A DNA stretch of 64,000 bases from CBDCRK01 sp965220955 (GTDB lineage: Bacteria > Desulfobacterota > Binatia > Bin18 > CBDCRK01), in the NCBI GenBank assembly GCA_965220955.1, contig CBDCRK010000008.1:124001-188000 (forward strand). The letters run 5' to 3'. The notes under the pieces were generated by a model. That model was not told the origin of the DNA, made no database searches, and saw only the letters and a program-made list of their open reading frames with translations. Shown one piece after another: positions 42,958-51,897 of this stretch. The stretch's first letter is position 1; each line of letters starts with the position of its first letter. A program made the position numbers and the translations under genes.

Positions 42958-44205
42958 CTATTGTGACTTTAGTATATAATTCCCATTAAAAAGACGGAGC
43001 TGTTTTTCTGAAGCTTCTTGGATCACCGTCGGGTCAGGCATCATTTGATTGAGGCGTAGAAGCTCCCCCGCCGTGTAGAGATGATCGCGCAACACAGATC
43101 TTCCAGCATCGTCCAGCAGCCCGATGTAGGTAACGCCCTCCTCGGCGACAACGGCGAGTATGGAGCTGCTATCCAGCTTATCATCGTCGAGCAGGTCCGG
43201 GCTGTGGCTGGTGATGATGATTTGCGTGCTGTGGCTTGCATCGCATAGGCTGTTGAGCAGTACTCCCGCAGCGGCCGGATGCAATGCCACCTCGGGCTCT
43301 TCGATGCCTACAAGCGGCACGCGTGGGCCTTTGTTGTTGACTGCCTGAAATAGAGCTACAAGAATGCCCAGCGCGCGCAGCGTGCCGTCAGACATGCTGG
43401 CGGCAAGAAATCGCCAGGGGTCTTTGGAGCCTGCGACCCGTTGGCGAAATTCTAGGGTCTCTTTGGGACCAATCTCCTTGACATCTACACCGTGCACTCC
43501 AGGCACGACCTTTGCCAGATACTCCTCGATGCGCCGTTTTGTCGTCTTGTCATGTATGGCCAATTGAGCGAGAACGCTCGCGATGTTGCTTCCGTCGCGT
43601 GCGAGAAGCTCACCAGCATCGGGTGGCTGGAGGTCGCGGATACGATCTGGGTTAAGGTTGTAAAAACCCATACAAGAAAGTGTCTCGTACACGGGTCGAA
43701 ATTCATCGAGCCCGGATGCATTTACCAGGTAGAGACGGTCGCTTGCCGCAGCCGGGGCAACCGGAGCGCTCGTATCCACCTTGCCCTCACGAACCCGGAA
43801 GTAGTTCTCGCGTGAGAGGGCCTCTGGCCCATAGAGGACGCACTCTTCGTTCTGGACCTCATACCCGCCGTGCGCGCGTGCCCCGATACGGAAGGCATAG
43901 TGACCGGTCGAGCCAGAGCGCAAGAAAAATTCCAGGCGGATACCGAAGTGAGTCGGATGTCCGCCAGAGCGGCGGCGCACCTCTTTGATACCGCCCCGGT
44001 CCCGCAGGGCGTGGTCCAGAGAAGTGCGTAACGAGTCGGCCACAAAGCGTAGGGCATCTAAGAAATTGCTCTTTCCGGCTCCGTTCAGGCCGGCAAGGAA
44101 CGTTAGTGGTCCAAGTTGGACATCGCAGCGAGCAATGCTTTTGTAGTTTCTTAGCTTAACCCTTGTAAGAAATGTTGAATCTTTCATGTCCACGCTAATG
44201 CTCAA
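42958..44205 (-). CDS. AAA family ATPase (RecF/OLD-like)
   Basis: 415 residues. VKLRNYKSIARCDVQLGPLT, then FLAGLNGAGKSNFLDALRF (Walker A, ~32-50), SMSDGTLRALGILVALFQ (signature), PLVGIEEPEVALHPAAAGVL (Walker B) and IIITSHSPDLLDD (H-loop). ATPases of this type are commonly followed by DUF4276 genes, in pairs that resemble the PARIS and OLD-type anti-phage modules. Here the DUF4276 gene is ~1 kb downstream, broken, and separated by a protease pair. The C-terminal NGNYILKSQ looks like an altered tail. Confidence 0.85.
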   Translation of the reverse strand: MSISVDMKDSTFLTRVKLRNYKSIARCDVQLGPLTFLAGLNGAGKSNFLDALRFVADSLRTSLDHALRDRGGIKEVRRRSGGHPTHFGIRLEFFLRSGSTGHYAFRIGARAHGGYEVQNEECVLYGPEALSRENYFRVREGKVDTSAPVAPAAASDRLYLVNASGLDEFRPVYETLSCMGFYNLNPDRIRDLQPPDAGELLARDGSNIASVLAQLAIHDKTTKRRIEEYLAKVVPGVHGVDVKEIGPKETLEFRQRVAGSKDPWRFLAASMSDGTLRALGILVALFQAVNNKGPRVPLVGIEEPEVALHPAAAGVLLNSLCDASHSTQIIITSHSPDLLDDDKLDSSSILAVVAEEGVTYIGLLDDAGRSVLRDHLYTAGELLRLNQMMPDPTVIQEASEKQLRLFNGNYILKSQ

Positions 44206-44287
44206 TAGGCAAATTTTGCTACCCAGAGGGTGAAATCTGCCCTGAGCATCACCAGATGCCGAAGAGGTCGAATTCTTTCCGTGCGAA

Positions 44288-46234
44288 TCACAGATTCTTG
44301 ATCATTAGCTCAGCCATCCGCTGATTGAAACTGACCGGGTCGGACAGCTCCGAGCCCTCTGCCAGGAGACCATAGCCCAAGAGAAGCTCGGCGTATGTGT
44401 CCAGGATGGGGTCCTCTTTATCCTGTTGGAAACACTCATGCAACTTGACAAGGATTGGGTGCGTAGGGTTCAATTCCATGATTCGACGCTGTGTTGCCTT
44501 GGCTTCCTGGCCCAATAGACGAGTCATTTGCGGACTGTAGTCATGTTCGGCGCCTACTAGGCAGACCGGCGAGGTGGTGAGACGGCTGGATAGGCGCACC
44601 TCTTTGACCTGCGCCTCAAGCCTCTGCTGCAACAGCTCGAGTAGACCGGCATAGTTCTCCGCTTGCTCCTTTAGCTCTTTCTCTGTCTGTTCTCTCTCGG
44701 CATCACTGCCCAGCTGTACGGTTCCCTTACCGATCGACTTGAGTTTCTTATCCTCAAACTCGGTCAGAGACTGAACCACCAACTCGTCCACGGGTTCGAC
44801 CAAGTAGAGGACTTCATAACCCTTGGCTTTGAAGGCCTCGAGATGGGGGGAATTCTCGACTGTGCGGCGGGATTCCCCGGTTAGATAGAAGATCTCCTTC
44901 TGGTCCGGCTGCATACGCTCGACATACGCCTTGAGGGTAGTAAGCTTTTCTGGATCGTGCGACGAAGCAAAGAGCAGAAGAGGAACGATCTTCTCTTTAT
45001 TATCGTAGTCAAAGCTAATACCCTCCTTGAGGGTTCGGCCGAACTGCTCCCAGAACTGTAGATAGGCTTTATAGTCGTCCGTATACATACCGGTCAGCGT
45101 ATCGAGAACCTTTTTGGTCAACCACTGCCGGATCTGAGTAATGTGCCGGTCCTGTTGCAGCCGCTGTCGGGAGATATTGAGTGGGAAGTCGGCCGAGTCG
45201 ACTAGCCCCTTGATAAAGCGCAGATATCTGGGAAGGAGGTCCTCGTAACGTTCCATGATCATGACACGCTGGGCGTAGAGTTGGAGGCCAAAAGCCGCGG
45301 CGTGGTAATGGAGGTCATACGGTGTCTGCGAGGGGATAAAGAGCAGGGCTTGGAATTCGAACCGGCCTTCGGCTTTGAAGACCATGGTCTTGAGGGGGAC
45401 GTTCCAGTCGTGAGAGATGTGCTTATAGAACTCGGCGTATTCTTCCGCGGTGACCTCCGACTGCGGCCGTGTCCAGATGGGTTTCAGGGAGTTAAGGGTC
45501 TTATCCTCAATAACGATTGTGGTTTTGCCGTCCTGTTTCGGCCTGCCGTGCTCATCTTGTTCAACTTCCTCGCGCTCGTCTTTGTATTTAATAGGGTAGG
45601 TCACAAAGTCCGAGTAGCGTTTGACAATACGGCTCAGAATCCACTGATCGGTAAAATCTTCAATGCCGCTGTCTGGATCGACCGGCTTCAAATGGAGGAT
45701 GATTGAGGTTCCGTGCTGGGATTTTTCGGTCTCGGCAAGAGTATACTGCCCGTTGCCAGTCGACTCCCAACGGGTTGCCGTCTCCTCGCCCGCCCGGCGC
45801 GTGACCAGTGTGACCTTGTCTGCCACCATAAAGGCGGAGTAAAAGCCAACTCCAAATCGACCAATCAACTCGGTGAACAGGTCGTTTGACTCCCCCTGTT
45901 GCTGAATCTGTTCAAGTAATTCCCGTGTGCCTGATTTAGCGATTGTTCCGATATTGGCAATGATCTCGTCTGGGCTCATGCCAATGCCATTGTCGTGGAT
46001 TGTCAGAGTTCTGGCTTGGCGGTCGGTATCGAGACGAATCTCAGCGGCATCTCTGTCAGTGGATAGCTCCGGCTTGGTGAGCGCTTCAAAGCGTAAGCGA
46101 TCAAGGGCGTCCGAGGCGTTAGAGATCAACTCACGCAAAAAGATCTCCTTATTAGTGTACAGAGAATGAATCATGAGATTAAGCAGTTGCGTGGTTTCTG
46201 CCTGAAATGAAAACGTTTTGACCTGGGTTTCCAC
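44288..46234 (-). CDS. htpG: Molecular chaperone HtpG (Hsp90)
   Basis: 648 residues. LNLMIHSLYTNKEIFLRELI, then SNASDALDR, DNGIGMSPDEII, GRFGVGFYSAFMVADKV and GTSIILHLK form the GHKL ATP site. The middle domain has LPRYLRFIKGLVDSADFPLN and ISRQRLQQD. The dimerisation end is complete. Cytosolic ATP-dependent chaperone. No clear heat-shock promoter was recognised upstream. Standalone gene. Confidence 0.97.
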   Translation of the reverse strand: METQVKTFSFQAETTQLLNLMIHSLYTNKEIFLRELISNASDALDRLRFEALTKPELSTDRDAAEIRLDTDRQARTLTIHDNGIGMSPDEIIANIGTIAKSGTRELLEQIQQQGESNDLFTELIGRFGVGFYSAFMVADKVTLVTRRAGEETATRWESTGNGQYTLAETEKSQHGTSIILHLKPVDPDSGIEDFTDQWILSRIVKRYSDFVTYPIKYKDEREEVEQDEHGRPKQDGKTTIVIEDKTLNSLKPIWTRPQSEVTAEEYAEFYKHISHDWNVPLKTMVFKAEGRFEFQALLFIPSQTPYDLHYHAAAFGLQLYAQRVMIMERYEDLLPRYLRFIKGLVDSADFPLNISRQRLQQDRHITQIRQWLTKKVLDTLTGMYTDDYKAYLQFWEQFGRTLKEGISFDYDNKEKIVPLLLFASSHDPEKLTTLKAYVERMQPDQKEIFYLTGESRRTVENSPHLEAFKAKGYEVLYLVEPVDELVVQSLTEFEDKKLKSIGKGTVQLGSDAEREQTEKELKEQAENYAGLLELLQQRLEAQVKEVRLSSRLTTSPVCLVGAEHDYSPQMTRLLGQEAKATQRRIMELNPTHPILVKLHECFQQDKEDPILDTYAELLLGYGLLAEGSELSDPVSFNQRMAELMIKNL

Positions 46235-46530
46235 AACCTGACTCCTTCTTGTTAGCTAGTAGCTGAAACTGCCTATTCTGATCCCAATAATCTCTGGATG
46301 CAAGTCGGGTTTGTTACGGATTTGCTTTGCTCAGCCGAGTTCCGCTATGCTCTCTTGCGATTGTTTGGCCTTTCACCCTCTGGCCCTTCGCTTCCGCTCG
46401 AGAGCGCCATGGGATAGTACTGCTCATCACCTTGATGAGAATAGGCTAGCAGAGTAGGATGCCCTACTGAATTATCAGCCCTAATAAGAGATGGTGAATG
46501 CCCTGAATAAAGTGGTACAGGAGGCGACTC

Positions 46531-47331
46531 ATGGTTTTTGAACAAATCACATTCACAAAAGAAGGCAAACTAGGCCTGATTATGTTGAATCGTCCTCAGA
46601 AGCTGAATGCCTGGACACCGCAAATGATGGCGGAGATACGCAAGGCAATTTCTGATTGCAATGAGGATAAGTCCATTGGCGCCATTATGGTAAGTGGTAA
46701 CGGGCGGGCGTTTTGCGCGGGAGCAGACATTGCCAATTTTCAGCAGAGGATTGAAACGCGGGAAAGGAGCGACAGACCATCAGACAACGGTGATCCCGGG
46801 GGTGCAAGCGACTGGGGAGCTTTTATCCGCGGTTCCAAACCAACCCTTGTTGCGGTAAACGGCGTAGCAGTAGGAATTGGTGTGACCCAAATTCTGTCTA
46901 TGGATGTTCGGGTGTGCAGCGACCAGGCGAAGTTTGGCTTTTTTTTCGTCAAGATGGGTCTGGTACCGGAGTTAACCAGCAGCGCGTTGCTGCCGCGGTT
47001 AGTGGGCGTGGGACGGGCCCGTGAATGGTGTTTAAGCGGGCGCTTTGTCCTGCCCGATGAGGCTTTGGCTTCTGGCCTGGTTACCCATGTGTTTCCGCAT
47101 GAGGAGCTTTTGGCCCGTACCAAAGAGGTTGCCCAGGAAATCGCAGAGCAGAGTCGTACCTCGATAATGGCCATCAAAGCATTGCTTGATGAGAACGCGC
47201 TTTCTATGGATATGGCAGCAGTGCATCAGCGTGAGATGGCGGAGCTCGAAAAGTGTTACCGAGGTTGGGAACACAAGGAGGCGGTGGCGGCATTCATGGA
47301 AAAACGTAAGCCAGACTTTTCGTCTCGCTAG
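46531..47331 (+). CDS. Enoyl-CoA hydratase/isomerase family protein
   Basis: 266 residues. GNGRAFCAGADIANFQ forms one half of the oxyanion hole and VNGVAVGIGVTQILSMDVRV the other. MGLVPELTSSALLPRLVG carries the catalytic-type Glu at the second acidic position. The first acidic position is not evident, so isomerase or hydrolase-type chemistry is possible. It precedes two CoA-transferase subunits by 26 bp. In the steroid ring pathway, EchA20 occupies a similar place near ipdAB. Confidence 0.88.
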   Translation: MVFEQITFTKEGKLGLIMLNRPQKLNAWTPQMMAEIRKAISDCNEDKSIGAIMVSGNGRAFCAGADIANFQQRIETRERSDRPSDNGDPGGASDWGAFIRGSKPTLVAVNGVAVGIGVTQILSMDVRVCSDQAKFGFFFVKMGLVPELTSSALLPRLVGVGRAREWCLSGRFVLPDEALASGLVTHVFPHEELLARTKEVAQEIAEQSRTSIMAIKALLDENALSMDMAAVHQREMAELEKCYRGWEHKEAVAAFMEKRKPDFSSR

Positions 47332-47357
47332 TGGTAGGCCGATGATGATCAGGCGTA

Positions 47358-48275
47358 ATGACTATACTGAATACTAATGTGGGGGTGCCTGTGAACTCAG
47401 AAGAGCGGCAACAGCGCATTATTGATGAGATTGAGGCCAGTACTTGGGTAGAAGATGGCATGATTATTGCCGTAGGTACGCCACCGCCCATGGCGCTTCT
47501 ACGACAGATCATTCGGCGTCAGGTAAAAAATCTTACGGTTGTTGATGTTGGCTTGTCCCTTGATCTCCTTATTGCTGCTGGCTGTGTGCGTAAGGTAGTG
47601 ACCTACTACGCCGGTGGCGGATTTGGCGTGCCGGTAGCACCGTTGTTTCGCCGAGCGGTCGAGCGCGGAGAAATCGAGGTCTGGGAAGGTGAAGAAGGGA
47701 TCCTGACTGCTGGCTTGCAAGCCGCGGCCCAATCTTTGCCATTCCTACCCTGGCGTGGGGGAGTAGGCACCTCGCTTCCTGAGGTGAACCCTAATCTCAA
47801 AGTCTTTCATGATCCCCTCCGGGGAGAGACCCTCATTGCCGTCCCGCCCATCAAACCAGATATTACCCTTCTACATGCAGCCACGGCTGACCCTTACGGA
47901 AATGTTCAGCACTTGGGTGGGCCGGGTTGGCTCGATCTATTTTTGCACCGGGCGGCAGACCGCACCATTGTCCAGGTTGAGCGAGTGATACCAAACGAAG
48001 AAATTCGCCATAACCCTTGGGCCACTACTATAGCTGGTGCTGATGCCATTGTGCGTACGCCATACGGGGCTCATCCTTTCTATAGTCGCGGCTTCTATGT
48101 CCAAGACAGCGCCCTCCTGAGGACCTATCTTGAGGCGGCGACTGCGGCTGCCCGGGAGAATCATACTGAACTCCTTTCACACTACCTCTCACACTACTGC
48201 CGCGAGCCGGAAACGCACGGGGATTACCTTGAACGAGTTGGCATCAAGCGGTTGCTATCGTTGTACGAGTATTAG
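47358..48275 (+). CDS. CoA-transferase family I subunit A (IpdA-like)
   Basis: 305 residues. EDGMIIAVGTPPPMALLRQI, then GLQAAAQSLPFLPWRGGVGT, ETLIAVPPIKPDITLLHAAT and ADPYGNVQHLG resemble IpdA, the alpha subunit of the ring-opening hydrolase used late in steroid breakdown (C/D rings). Plain 3-oxoacid or glutaconate CoA-transferase alpha is the alternative. The beta partner follows after 45 bp. Substrate is inferred from similarity I recall, not from any alignment. Confidence 0.8.
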   Translation: MTILNTNVGVPVNSEERQQRIIDEIEASTWVEDGMIIAVGTPPPMALLRQIIRRQVKNLTVVDVGLSLDLLIAAGCVRKVVTYYAGGGFGVPVAPLFRRAVERGEIEVWEGEEGILTAGLQAAAQSLPFLPWRGGVGTSLPEVNPNLKVFHDPLRGETLIAVPPIKPDITLLHAATADPYGNVQHLGGPGWLDLFLHRAADRTIVQVERVIPNEEIRHNPWATTIAGADAIVRTPYGAHPFYSRGFYVQDSALLRTYLEAATAAARENHTELLSHYLSHYCREPETHGDYLERVGIKRLLSLYEY

Positions 48276-48320
48276 AGGAACTTCCATCTTTTCTTCCAGG
48301 ACAGGGAGAAGAAAGGCCTT

Positions 48321-49112
48321 ATGCCAAACCACGAATGTACTATCCGGGAAATCATGGCTGTATTTTTGGCTCGTGATCTTAAGGACGGCGAAATGCTAAG
48401 CGTTGGGGTGGCAATGCCAATGGTCGAGGCTGCAGTGCGTTTAGCCCATCTTATGCACGGGCCGAACATAGAGCTAAACTTTTTTGGTGTCCGCATGAAT
48501 GTAGCCCACCTCCATTCCTTGCCCATGCCTGGGTTTGCCTGGGACTGGAGGGTAGTACGTTGGGCCGAATCCTATAGCGATACTGGTCACCGTTTTGATC
48601 GGCTAAAGGGCTGGCAAAATCGTGTCTTCTTTATTGGCGGGATGCAGATTGATCCCTATGGTAACACCAATCTGATTGGTGTGGGTTCGGATTACCATCA
48701 CCTCAGCTTTCGTGGGCCGGGTTCCGTCGGTACAGCTACACTCAGCACTCATGTTGGCCGTTACTATATTGTGCTCAACTCGCATACTCCACGAATCTTT
48801 GTTGAACGCTGCGATTACATTAGCGCCTTTGGCTGGGGTACAGGCGGAGCCGATGCCCGGCGCCGGCTCGGTTTGCCCGGAGGCGGACCCAAGTATTGTA
48901 TAACCCCGCTCGGTATCATGGACTTTGACGAAGAGAGTAAGCGTATGCGCCTGTACTCTCTCCATCCCGGCGTGTCACAGGCCGAAGTGCAGGCTCAGAC
49001 TGGCTTTGAGCTAGTGATCCCTAAACAGGTGCCGACTACCGATATGCCCACCCCCGAAGAGCTACAGGTTCTGCGCACGCGCGTAGACCTCGATGGATTC
49101 TTACGGCGCTGA
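48321..49112 (+). CDS. CoA-transferase family I subunit B (IpdB-like)
   Basis: 263 residues behind GGGAGAAGAAAGG. DLKDGEMLSVGVAMPMVEAA, FFIGGMQIDPYGNTNLIGVG, then FRGPGSVGTATLSTHVGRYY and TPRIFVERCDYISAFGWG follow IpdB of the steroid pathway, as does the ending with LYSLHPGVSQAEVQAQTGFE. It should form a heterotetramer with the A subunit. A hairpin terminator candidate follows at 49177. Confidence 0.8.
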   Translation: MPNHECTIREIMAVFLARDLKDGEMLSVGVAMPMVEAAVRLAHLMHGPNIELNFFGVRMNVAHLHSLPMPGFAWDWRVVRWAESYSDTGHRFDRLKGWQNRVFFIGGMQIDPYGNTNLIGVGSDYHHLSFRGPGSVGTATLSTHVGRYYIVLNSHTPRIFVERCDYISAFGWGTGGADARRRLGLPGGGPKYCITPLGIMDFDEESKRMRLYSLHPGVSQAEVQAQTGFELVIPKQVPTTDMPTPEELQVLRTRVDLDGFLRR

Positions 49113-49176
49113 TTTTCTCTACAACTATAACAAATAGGTCCTTTTGGAGTGCGGGAGCCATGCTTCCGCTTTCCCT

Positions 49177-49197
49177 GGGCGTAGCTAGGCTACGCCC
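49177..49197 (+). terminator. Hairpin after the CoA-transferase genes
   Basis: GGGCGTAGC, loop TAG, GCTACGCCC is a perfect 9-bp stem, followed by ACTTT. It separates the CoA-transferase pair from the decarboxylase gene. Confidence 0.55.
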
Positions 49198-49294
49198 ACT
49201 TTCTGGTCAACCCAACTTCAATGGTTTTGCTTGACAACCTGCTTGGCCGTGGTGTCTAATAGCAAAGCTTACAAAAATTACCCAGAATAAGGAG

Positions 49295-50038
49295 ATGTCT
49301 ATGGGATTACGCGGAAGACTCACAAAAGAACAGTTTGCTTTCACTATGCCGGTGGATGCGCCGCTCTACCAGAAGCCGCCGTTCTACTATAAGGACGCAC
49401 AATTGGCCCTGTTCGAATATGAGACTGATGCTGAGGCGGCGGCAGACGTTCTACCTGCACCGCTCGAACTGACTGATACGCCCACTGCCGGCCTAGCTCT
49501 GGTCGAATACCCCTGGACAACCTTTGGCCCTTACAATGAAGCCATCCTCTTTATTATGTGCCTGTACCAGGGTAGACCGATGCAATATATCCCTCAGATC
49601 TTCCTTACTACTGAACCTCCGATGGCTGCCGGCCGTGAAATCTGGGGGATCCCCAAGAAGCTGGCACATATCGGCTTTGTTAAGGAGAACGATCATCTCA
49701 TGGGCTATGTCGAGCGGCCCAAGGGTTTGCGGATCTGTTCCGGGGTAATGCGGCCGGAGCGGCCGGTAAACCTCAGCAGCTTTAGCCCGATCCCGCCAGT
49801 GTGCTTGCGGGTGGTTCCTAGCCCAGAAGAAGACGCGCCGCCCTCTCTAGCCGAGCTCATCGAGATCGAAGTGGAGCAACGGCCCAAGGAGGTCTGGGAA
49901 GGACCGGGCTCGTGCTATTTTACTGGTGCCTCAGACCTTGATCCCTGGCACAAGCTGCCGGTGAAAAAGATGAAACGTTGCTCATTTACGGTCTATGATA
50001 TGGACCTGAAGTTCGGAAAGATTATTGAGAGGTTGTAA
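49295..50038 (+). CDS. Acetoacetate decarboxylase family protein
   Basis: 247 residues. PLYQKPPFYYKDAQLALFEY at the start, then YNEAILFIMCLYQGRPMQYI, EPPMAAGREIWGIPKKLAHI and the C-terminal half follow the ADC fold. REIWGIPKK holds the region where acetoacetate decarboxylases keep the Schiff-base lysine. Many members have other substrates (aldol or hydratase-type). AAGGAG precedes the ATG. Proximity to the IpdAB-like genes suggests work on CoA-derived keto acids. Confidence 0.85.
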   Translation: MSMGLRGRLTKEQFAFTMPVDAPLYQKPPFYYKDAQLALFEYETDAEAAADVLPAPLELTDTPTAGLALVEYPWTTFGPYNEAILFIMCLYQGRPMQYIPQIFLTTEPPMAAGREIWGIPKKLAHIGFVKENDHLMGYVERPKGLRICSGVMRPERPVNLSSFSPIPPVCLRVVPSPEEDAPPSLAELIEIEVEQRPKEVWEGPGSCYFTGASDLDPWHKLPVKKMKRCSFTVYDMDLKFGKIIERL

Positions 50039-50115
50039 GATTTACCGTTCCCGAAGGGTTATTACAAGACAAAACTGCTGACTTGACTCGGATTCGGGTG
50101 CTGGCATAGGGATCA

Positions 50116-51873
50116 GTGATCAGGGGGGCAAACGTGGAGAAATCCCCCCTGACTCTCGCGCAATACCAAGGCTTTGAACTTTTTTTTAATCCGTCACTTT
50201 TATTCTGTAACCCCGCCTTAGGCAAAACCCTGCTCAGTCATATCCATCTGCACTTGATCACCACACTCAGAACGCTAGTATCAACTCTAGTGACACGGAC
50301 CCCAAGGCTTTTCTTAGCTGCTTTTAGTGGACTTCTGCTAGCTTTGGCTTTCCCCAAGTGGGAAATCAGCCTGCTTGCCTGGATAGCGTTTGTTCCCCTT
50401 CTCTGGAGTGCGCGAGGGGAAACGTCTCGGAGGGCCTTTTTCTATGGCTGGGTAGGAGGAATGGCTTTTTACCTTGCTTCCCTCTATTGGGTGGTTCCCA
50501 CAATTGGTAACTACAGCAGCATTCCTACCCTCTTGGCCATAGGACCACTTCTGCTGATGTGCGCCATCCTTGCCTTGTATACAGGAGGGTTCCTTGCCGG
50601 AGTTAACTTCTGCCAGGAACGGGGTGTGAGGGTGACCTGGGTTGCCCCTTTCCTCTGGGTAGCCCTGGAATGGCTGCGCTCTTTTTTCTTTATCGGGTTT
50701 CCCTGGATTAGCCTGGGATACTCGCAGCACCCACGCCTTAATCTTATTCAAATGGTCGAGGTCACAGGAGTATATGGCATTTCTGCCTTGGTGGTTTTTG
50801 TCAACATAGCCCTGTATACTCTGGTTGCCGAAGGCTTGGGCATAGGGAGTTGGCGAAAAAGGACAGAAAGAGCTTTGGCTACTCTGGTTGCCGCGCTCCT
50901 CCTTATCACTCTATCCTCTTTTGGTGCCTGGCGACGGAGTGAACTAGAGACCTTGCCTAAAGACCGTCATCTGCGGGTTGCTCTTATTCAAGGAAACATT
51001 GCCCAAGATAAGAAATGGGGTCCCGAGTACCAGGAAATAACGATGTCTCGGTATGAGACGCTAACCAAAAGGGCCGCGGTTAAAGGAGTGGATCTGGTGG
51101 TCTGGCCAGAGGCTGCCGCCCCATTCTACTTTCAATCAGAAAGAGCCTACCAGCAACGTCTTTTGCAGCTCAACCAGGAAACAGACAGCTTTCTCTTATT
51201 TGGCAGCCCGGCCTTTGCCTATGACGGGCAGGAGCTTGTTCTCTTTAATCGAGCCTATCTTACCTCTCCTGTAGGGCAAGTAGCCGGGTACTACGATAAA
51301 ATCCAACTCGCTCCCTTTGGAGAGTATGTTCCTTTCCAACAAATGCTTTTTTTTATCGACAAGCTTGTAGAGGGTATTGGTAGCTTTACTGCAGGTACAG
51401 AGATCACAGTCTTTACCATTCCTCAGGGCAGATTTGGCGTACTGATCTGCTATGAGGACGTTTTTCCTGACTTGACGCGTCGCTTTGTTGCCAAAGGAGC
51501 GGATTTTCTTGTTAATATTACTAATGACGCCTGGTATGGCAGGACCTCTGCTCCTTATCAACATCTCACCATGGCTGCTTTCAGGGCAGTAGAGAATCGT
51601 GTTCCCCTTGTCCGCGCGGCTAACACTGGATTCTCGGCCTTTGTTGACATTGACGGGCGTGTTCGTGCACGTACGGAGCTGTTTGATACGGCATATCGTG
51701 TAGATGAGCTAGGTTGGCCCCAAATAACGACTTTTTATACTAATTATGGTGATATCTTTGCTCACTTCAGTGCTCTGGCATCAGTAATTGTGCTAGGATA
51801 TGCTTGGCAGAAAGCAAGAATCAAAAGACAAAAATCAAAGATTAAAGATCAAGCTGATAGCTGGCAGCTCTAA
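50116..51873 (+). CDS. lnt: Apolipoprotein N-acyltransferase
   Basis: Up to 585 residues. An N-terminal bundle of membrane helices is followed by a periplasmic nitrilase domain: VVWPEAAAPFYFQSE (Glu), YDKIQLAPFGEYVPFQQ (Lys), and FGVLICYEDVFPDLTRRF (Cys). It adds the third acyl chain to lipoproteins in the inner membrane. The GTG at 50116 is the longest start. The first ~45 residues look weakly coding, so TTG 50254 or GTG 50290 (just before RLFLAAFSGLLLALAFP) may be the true start. 24 bp before prfB. Confidence 0.92.
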   Translation: MIRGANVEKSPLTLAQYQGFELFFNPSLLFCNPALGKTLLSHIHLHLITTLRTLVSTLVTRTPRLFLAAFSGLLLALAFPKWEISLLAWIAFVPLLWSARGETSRRAFFYGWVGGMAFYLASLYWVVPTIGNYSSIPTLLAIGPLLLMCAILALYTGGFLAGVNFCQERGVRVTWVAPFLWVALEWLRSFFFIGFPWISLGYSQHPRLNLIQMVEVTGVYGISALVVFVNIALYTLVAEGLGIGSWRKRTERALATLVAALLLITLSSFGAWRRSELETLPKDRHLRVALIQGNIAQDKKWGPEYQEITMSRYETLTKRAAVKGVDLVVWPEAAAPFYFQSERAYQQRLLQLNQETDSFLLFGSPAFAYDGQELVLFNRAYLTSPVGQVAGYYDKIQLAPFGEYVPFQQMLFFIDKLVEGIGSFTAGTEITVFTIPQGRFGVLICYEDVFPDLTRRFVAKGADFLVNITNDAWYGRTSAPYQHLTMAAFRAVENRVPLVRAANTGFSAFVDIDGRVRARTELFDTAYRVDELGWPQITTFYTNYGDIFAHFSALASVIVLGYAWQKARIKRQKSKIKDQADSWQL

Positions 51874-51897
51874 GAAGGGAGAGACACGGAGAGGTTT

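Noticed and set aside
46235..46300. Heat-shock (sigma-32 or CIRCE) element before htpG
   Set aside because: CTTGCATCC is present upstream but with no matching -10, and no CIRCE inverted repeat was found.
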